This document shows, piece by piece, positions 6,663 through 11,023 of a stretch of DNA of 11,023 nt (position 1 is its first letter; the number at the start of each line of letters is the position of its first letter). This DNA is from Dunaliella salina (lineage: Eukaryota > Chlorophyta > Chlorophyceae > Chlamydomonadales > Dunaliellaceae), in the NCBI GenBank assembly GCA_002284615.2, contig MU069439.1, forward strand, positions 800,886-811,908. Direction: 5' to 3'. Position numbers and translations under genes: made by a program. Below the pieces are notes generated by a model. That model saw nothing but the letters and a program-made list of their open reading frames with translations. It made no database searches and had not been told where the DNA came from.

Positions 6663-9226
6663 CATAATAATTATGTTGTGACGACTGTACCTGCCCACGA
6701 GGGCATCTAAACTGAGGCAAGGTGTCTGCAACCATACCAAACCAACCTTCACAGCCAATGTGTCTCCTTTTCCCTGGTTTATCTTTGGGTAGTTTCCCCA
6801 GCCAAAAAGGGATTTCCTATCAAATCATTTTCCATTTCTGCTCTCTTTTTAACCTAGGATCAGTACATCGAGTGGAAAGGATAAAACCCAATTCCAAGCC
6901 GTGGTTTATTGATGGTTTGTGCGTGAAATAGGTAAGTAAAGAAGAAGAAGTCAAACTACATATGTATATGAAGCTCTATTTTTGTAAGGCAAGCAAAAGG
7001 AGACACAGAAGAGTTTGTCATCAAAAACCTGAAAAAAAATAAGAAAAGAAGCTAAGCAAGCGGTTCACACCTCGAGTGCCAAAACGTGACTTGACCTCTG
7101 CCAGAGAATTTCGCTGCGGGACTGTGCCAGCTGAAGAAAGGAAAGAAAAGTCTACCCAAGCCTGCTACTGCGTGTATTAAGGAATGAAGGTTCCCTAAAT
7201 GGCGAGCTCGCAGGGGCCTCACCAGAAGTGTTCCGTTTGAAGCATGAGTAAAAGTTTATGCTGGACAGCTAGCGCTATGCACAAAGGAAAGCTCGCAACC
7301 AGCGCTGGCACTGGCAGTGAGTCCCACAAATGAGTATCACATTTCAGGGCAACCAAACTATTTGTGGATCTGATGGGTTGTCGGCCATCCTTTTAGGCTT
7401 GTGTCATGCCCTCCTGTTAGCGACTCATCTATTGGCCGTGCGTACGATCCCCCACTGCTTTTGAACAAAGTACAACAGGTTTTGGCCCAGGAAGTAGTGT
7501 CCTTGCCCATATTAACCACCTGGGGAAAAGCTGCTGCAAGAGTGGAAGTATGTGTAGCGGAGACAGTACTTGGAGGTGGAGTGATCTCAGCTCGGGTTTG
7601 CAAAACTGCGTGCTCACCTCCTGGCTACGGCCGGTCCCTGTGCACGAGGGGGCCAAAACTCAACCCAAAAAATATCTGAGGGGCTGGCAAGGCAGAAAAT
7701 TTTTGCAAGTTTTCCTCTGAGGCAACTTGCTGAACAAGAGAGAACACAAGAGCGAGAGAATGCGGCATACTCTCTATTGGCGGCCCCCTCAATCACGCTC
7801 GTTACAGATGCATGCTTCTGCCATTGTGAGGTTCCCCCTCCCTCAGCGCGTGGGCATGTGATCAAAATATGTTGGCTTTCTCGGCATATGCTTACCCAAT
7901 TCAAGACGCAAAAACCCAGGAGAATTGAGTTGCACTCAGTGAGTAGATAAGAGCTCCAGAGGAAGTACAGATTGATTCTGAAGTTTAGCCGTTCTGTTCT
8001 TTTGCTCAACAGCAGCAGTGCCAGAGGGTGGTAACCATTGTTGCAGCCTCTCCCAAAATTTTCTGGACCTGCTAAGACCAATTCTGACACCCTTTTTTTG
8101 TAGTAATAATCGCCATATATAATGTTAACATCCTGCATATTCAAAAATAGGAAAGAAGGAGGTCAAAAATTGACCTTTTTGGCACCCCCTGTGCCGGATT
8201 TTTTGTGGATTTTCTCAAAGGGAAGTGGCTGGAACTCTGTACCTCACCAAACACTGGGTCTTTTCACCCCATTTCTTTTGCAATGACATTCTTTTATTAT
8301 AAGGACTCCAAATCACTAGAAATCACCCAATTTGGTGCAGTGGGTGGTCAGGAATGGAGATGTGGTGTCAAAAACTAGGGTTCACACCGCGGCTGATCAG
8401 GCACATGCTCCTTAATCAAACCCCTTAAATTCTAATATCAGAGAAAGCTCGTCAAACAGGCTACCATAGGAACCTAAGTTTGCATGTGATAGGAACCGGA
8501 GGGCTATGCTGGGAGCATCTTTAAATTAGGCAATTTAGGGCCCCAGATAACCCCCTCTAGCATCCATCCAGACTTCATCTGGCCATATCTCAGGAACCTA
8601 TGGGTGTTCCAGGACCAAAAGTTTTGGGACTTAAAGCCCTTTGATCTGACAAAGGCTGGTCCTGGAACTATCATACGTTTCTATGATGTAGCCTCTTGAA
8701 GTCCCACACAGTGGTTACCCCCCTCTGCAGTAGTACCCAAAAAATCTTGCAGGCTTTCAGAAACCCTTTTCAGATCCACATCGAGACCTTGTATGGCAAA
8801 AGGCTGCCCAAAACGAGCACAATGGGTGAGGCACGTTGTACTTCTCCATGTCTACACACAAAGCAGGGTTGCGCACTAGTTGTATGGCTGCGGCTATGCT
8901 ACATTATGCTAAAGAATTGTGAATCATAGCCCGTAGCGTGCAACACTGACACAAAACCAGAGAATCTGGAGTCAATGAGCTGCACATGGCTTAAATTTAG
9001 GCTCTGGAAGGAAGCAAATGAAGGGCGTGCATTCACACTTCAAATTCCATCAGGAAACCAGCAACAGGTTGGATGTCCTCCCCAAAGACCTTGGGTCCGA
9101 ACCTTGGCCTGTCAAGCTCTGGTTTCTGCACCTCAGGAGCTGACAGCCAAGGTTTGATACGGCGTTCCAGATCTGTGGTGGCGAGCCCTACTTTTCAAAT
9201 TCTGCCAGTGTCCCAGATCACCAACT
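6663..9226. other. gene-poor stretch, no supported gene
   Basis: I find no convincing coding gene, RNA gene or known mobile-element protein. The longest open segment is 176 codons on the minus strand (7614-8144), about what chance gives for a window this size and without a recognisable domain. A splice-like pair frames 6858-6931 but every frame carries a stop. Diverged dispersed repeats are possible, but only a genome search could show them. Confidence 0.5.
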
Positions 9227-9292
9227 GGCCAGATCCTTTATCCAGTGACCAAATCCTTCATTGACCAAATCCTTTTGGTGACCAAATCCTTT
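9227..9292. repeat. short minisatellite, GACCAAATCCTT core, four copies
   Basis: Cores start at 9227 (variant GGCCAGATCCTT), 9247, 9263 and 9280, with 16-20 base spacing and variable linkers. The last three cores are identical over 12 bases. Confidence 0.85.
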
Positions 9293-10504
9293 GGAGTCAG
9301 ATATTCAGCATCAGGCTTATGTATGGAAAGTTGAGATAATAAGGAGGAAAAGTCCACCCCCTTAAAGAGGCCCGATATATGTAGCAGAAACTCTAATTAG
9401 GTTCAGATACAACTATGTCAAACAGGAAAAGGAGACACAGGCTTCAGAGCAATGTGAGTCCCCTCACCACTTAAACTTCATTACAAGAAATGGATTTTTT
9501 TGGTGCGTCGGAGCAGGAGGGAATAGTTTGTGTGACTTTTGGACGGCACGTGTCAATCCATTTAAAAACTATATATTTGGAATCCTCAGATCAGGAGCTA
9601 TCGATTGGTATATATATGAGTCGAAACGGAGAAGGTCGGTGGGGGTGGGTGGTCGAGGGGGGTCTGGACTTTTTGGGGCTCCCCCTCCAGAATTTTTCTG
9701 GGCCACCTCTGCAGGATTTTAAACATACCACCGCTCAAGAATGATCGATTGACATCCTTTTTGTGAAAATTGGGTTAAGGGGGGGTCTGTGTGCATGGCT
9801 GGGAGTCAGTGCCATGCGCGCAAGGCTGTGGGCAGCAGGGGGTGTGGAGGCAAACATGCAGCAAATCAATCCAAACTCCAAGGATGTTGACATTGCATGA
9901 TGTATTCTTGCATGATGAAGTTAGGAGGGCAATTGTTGACTTGCAGGCCAATTGTGGGTGCCTGTAAGCTGACGTAAGCTTAAGGGCAGGTGTGCATGAG
10001 CGTCCGCCGCTTAGTTTCTGCCCCATAACTTGGTTGCGACTCAACTTTTCAGTGTGGTGGATATACAGATGGATAGAGAATTCAAAGAGAAGCAGGTTGA
10101 TACCCTTTTGGTCTGGATTGGGGCACTAAAAGGGGGGGTTTGGGGTGGGTGGGTAGGTCAGGGGGGTCCAGCCCAGAATTTACACGTGCCTTCCACGAAA
10201 AAAAATTTTTCCTCCCTCCTGGTCGGAGTCAAAGAATTTCCTCACCTGAAGATTTCCAAAAAAAACAGGTAGGCATGGATGAGTAAGGTCACGAAGGTTG
10301 AGGTTACCCTCGGCCTGTACATTGAATAATCAGCACTAAGTCCACAATATGAAATGTAAATTTGGGCGGCGCTGAGCGCCCTTCCTGTAATATAAGGACG
10401 AGAAAGGATATTACATCCTGCGGCAGGCCAAAATGATCAAAGAAGCAACAATTCACAATTTGTTGAAGGAAGACTTCTTGCTCACATACGCGGACGCTCG
10501 CTGC
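9293..10504. other. gene-poor stretch with two similar G-rich blocks
   Basis: No gene can be supported. G-rich blocks at 9635-9666 and 10132-10166 share GGGTGGGTGG followed by GGGGGGTC and, further on, CAGAATTT. This suggests diverged copies of one repeat. A further run of seven G lies at 9779-9785. Confidence 0.45.
10132..10166 (+). other. G-quadruplex candidate
   Basis: G runs of 7, 4, 3 and 3 lie at 10132-10153, separated by TTT, T and T, with another run of six at 10161-10166. Four runs of at least three G with loops of one to three bases meet the usual sequence rule for a stable quadruplex. Confidence 0.7.
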
Positions 10505-10531
10505 TATTCATTCCAAATGTTGGAATGAATA
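10505..10531. repeat. perfect hairpin, 12-bp arms, 3-base loop
   Basis: TATTCATTCCAA at 10505-10516 is exactly complementary to TTGGAATGAATA at 10520-10531 around ATG. Twelve perfect pairs at this spacing are unlikely by chance in 11 kb. Confidence 0.88.
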
Positions 10532-10938
10532 CCGGTCCGATGCACTGGGGATCAACAATAGAACACACGAGGCACAAACCATCGCGATGATCTGCTTGTG
10601 CTCGTACAATTTTTACGAACAAATTTGTAGTGCGCTTGTCCCAGGAAACGCTCACCATGAAGGCTCCGCAGGATCCAAACCGCCATTTCTTGCAATTTGT
10701 AAAATTGCCGTACTGGATATTATTCATGTGTTTCTATGTGTTCTCGGAATTCCCGAAAGAAGCCTCAAATTCTTGGTACAGATGGCGACAGCTTGGCAAC
10801 CCTCTAAGTTAAGCTGAGCCTACCTTTCAGGGATGCCCCGGTAAGAGAGGATGTAGGTGTGAGATTTGCATATCAGGCATCAAACATTAACACTGGAATT
10901 CTTGAAGTAGGGGGCAGTGTCTTTTCTGCCTTTGCAAG
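10532..10938. other. stretch with overlapping open frames, no supported gene
   Basis: Three overlapping open segments of 60-81 codons lie between 10482 and 10817 on both strands. One on the + strand (10630-10812) has an aromatic, hydrophobic middle. None shows a recognisable motif or clear splice context, so I leave them uncalled. Confidence 0.35.
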
Positions 10939-11000
10939 CAGAGGAAGAGGAGGACGCCATGGACGGAATGACAAGGAGAGGGGAGCATTACTTGCAGCGG
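10939..11000 (+). CDS. weak candidate exon at right edge, unknown product
   Basis: After a pyrimidine-rich stretch (CTTTTCTGCCTTTGCAAG), an open segment encodes an acidic run EEEED, then AMDGMTRRGEHYLQ, and meets the (GT)n tract, which supplies GT donors. ATG at 10959 sits in GACGCCATGGA, a good start context, so a first exon is also possible. It would belong to another + strand gene to the right. Too short to be sure. Confidence 0.25.
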
Positions 11001-11023
11001 TGTGTGTGTGTGTGTGTGTGTGT
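11000..11023. repeat. (GT)n dinucleotide microsatellite at window end
   Basis: Twelve GT units run to the last base, so the true length is unknown. Together with the (AC)n at the left edge, the window is bounded by complementary microsatellites. Confidence 0.95.

Noticed and set aside
7614..8144. 176-codon minus-strand open frame
   Set aside because: This length is about what chance allows in 11 kb over six frames. No motif, membrane pattern or mobile-element signature was recognised.
6994..9440. Shared AAAGGAGACACAG near 6994 and 9428
   Set aside because: One 13-base match is expected by chance in a window of this size, and the flanks do not match.
10482..10817. Three overlapping 60-81 codon open frames on both strands
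   Set aside because: They overlap each other on opposite strands, none has a recognisable motif, and one is interrupted by the hairpin at 10505-10531.

Overview
The window is eukaryotic nuclear DNA. It has split coding sequence with GT/AG introns, long dinucleotide microsatellites, several tandem repeats inside introns, and no bacterial operon structure. The family of the one clear gene, the TGCAG-type 3' splice sites, a TGTAA motif downstream of the stop, and the abundance of GCATG/CA repeats suggest a green alga, possibly a chlamydomonadalean with moderate GC. That placement is inference; nothing here fixes the species.

The left 4.6 kb holds one gene on the + strand, open at its 5' end. 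Six exons (153-244, 641-751, 1826-1972, 2312-2368, 2577-2637, 4510-4619) join without a phase clash into 191 codons and a stop. The joined protein shows four consecutive helical repeats of 33-34 residues, starting near residues 42, 76, 110 and 143. Each has hydrophobic residues at relative positions 0, 4, 7 and 11, and three of the four have a proline near position 24-25. This resembles the mTERF (mitochondrial transcription termination factor) repeat, which makes organelle nucleic-acid-binding proteins in plants and algae. Two of its introns hold tandem repeats: a duplicated unit of about 200 bp in intron 2 and a 55-57 bp unit in intron 5.

From 4.6 to 6.7 kb the DNA is mostly repetitive. In order it holds a likely 3' UTR with a TGTAA signal, a 120-bp purine tract, a 435-bp degenerate GCATG-rich array, a weak candidate exon on the minus strand (6052-6231), a 144/154-bp tandem repeat and a cluster of hairpins with a perfect 21-bp palindrome.

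From 6.7 to 10.9 kb no gene can be supported. The stretch holds a small minisatellite (9227-9292), two similar G-rich blocks (one a good G-quadruplex candidate) and a perfect 12-bp-arm hairpin (10505-10531). At the right edge, a short acidic open segment (10939-11000) runs into a (GT)n tract and may be an exon of another gene. The window starts in (AC)40 and ends in (GT)n, so it may be an assembly piece broken at microsatellites.
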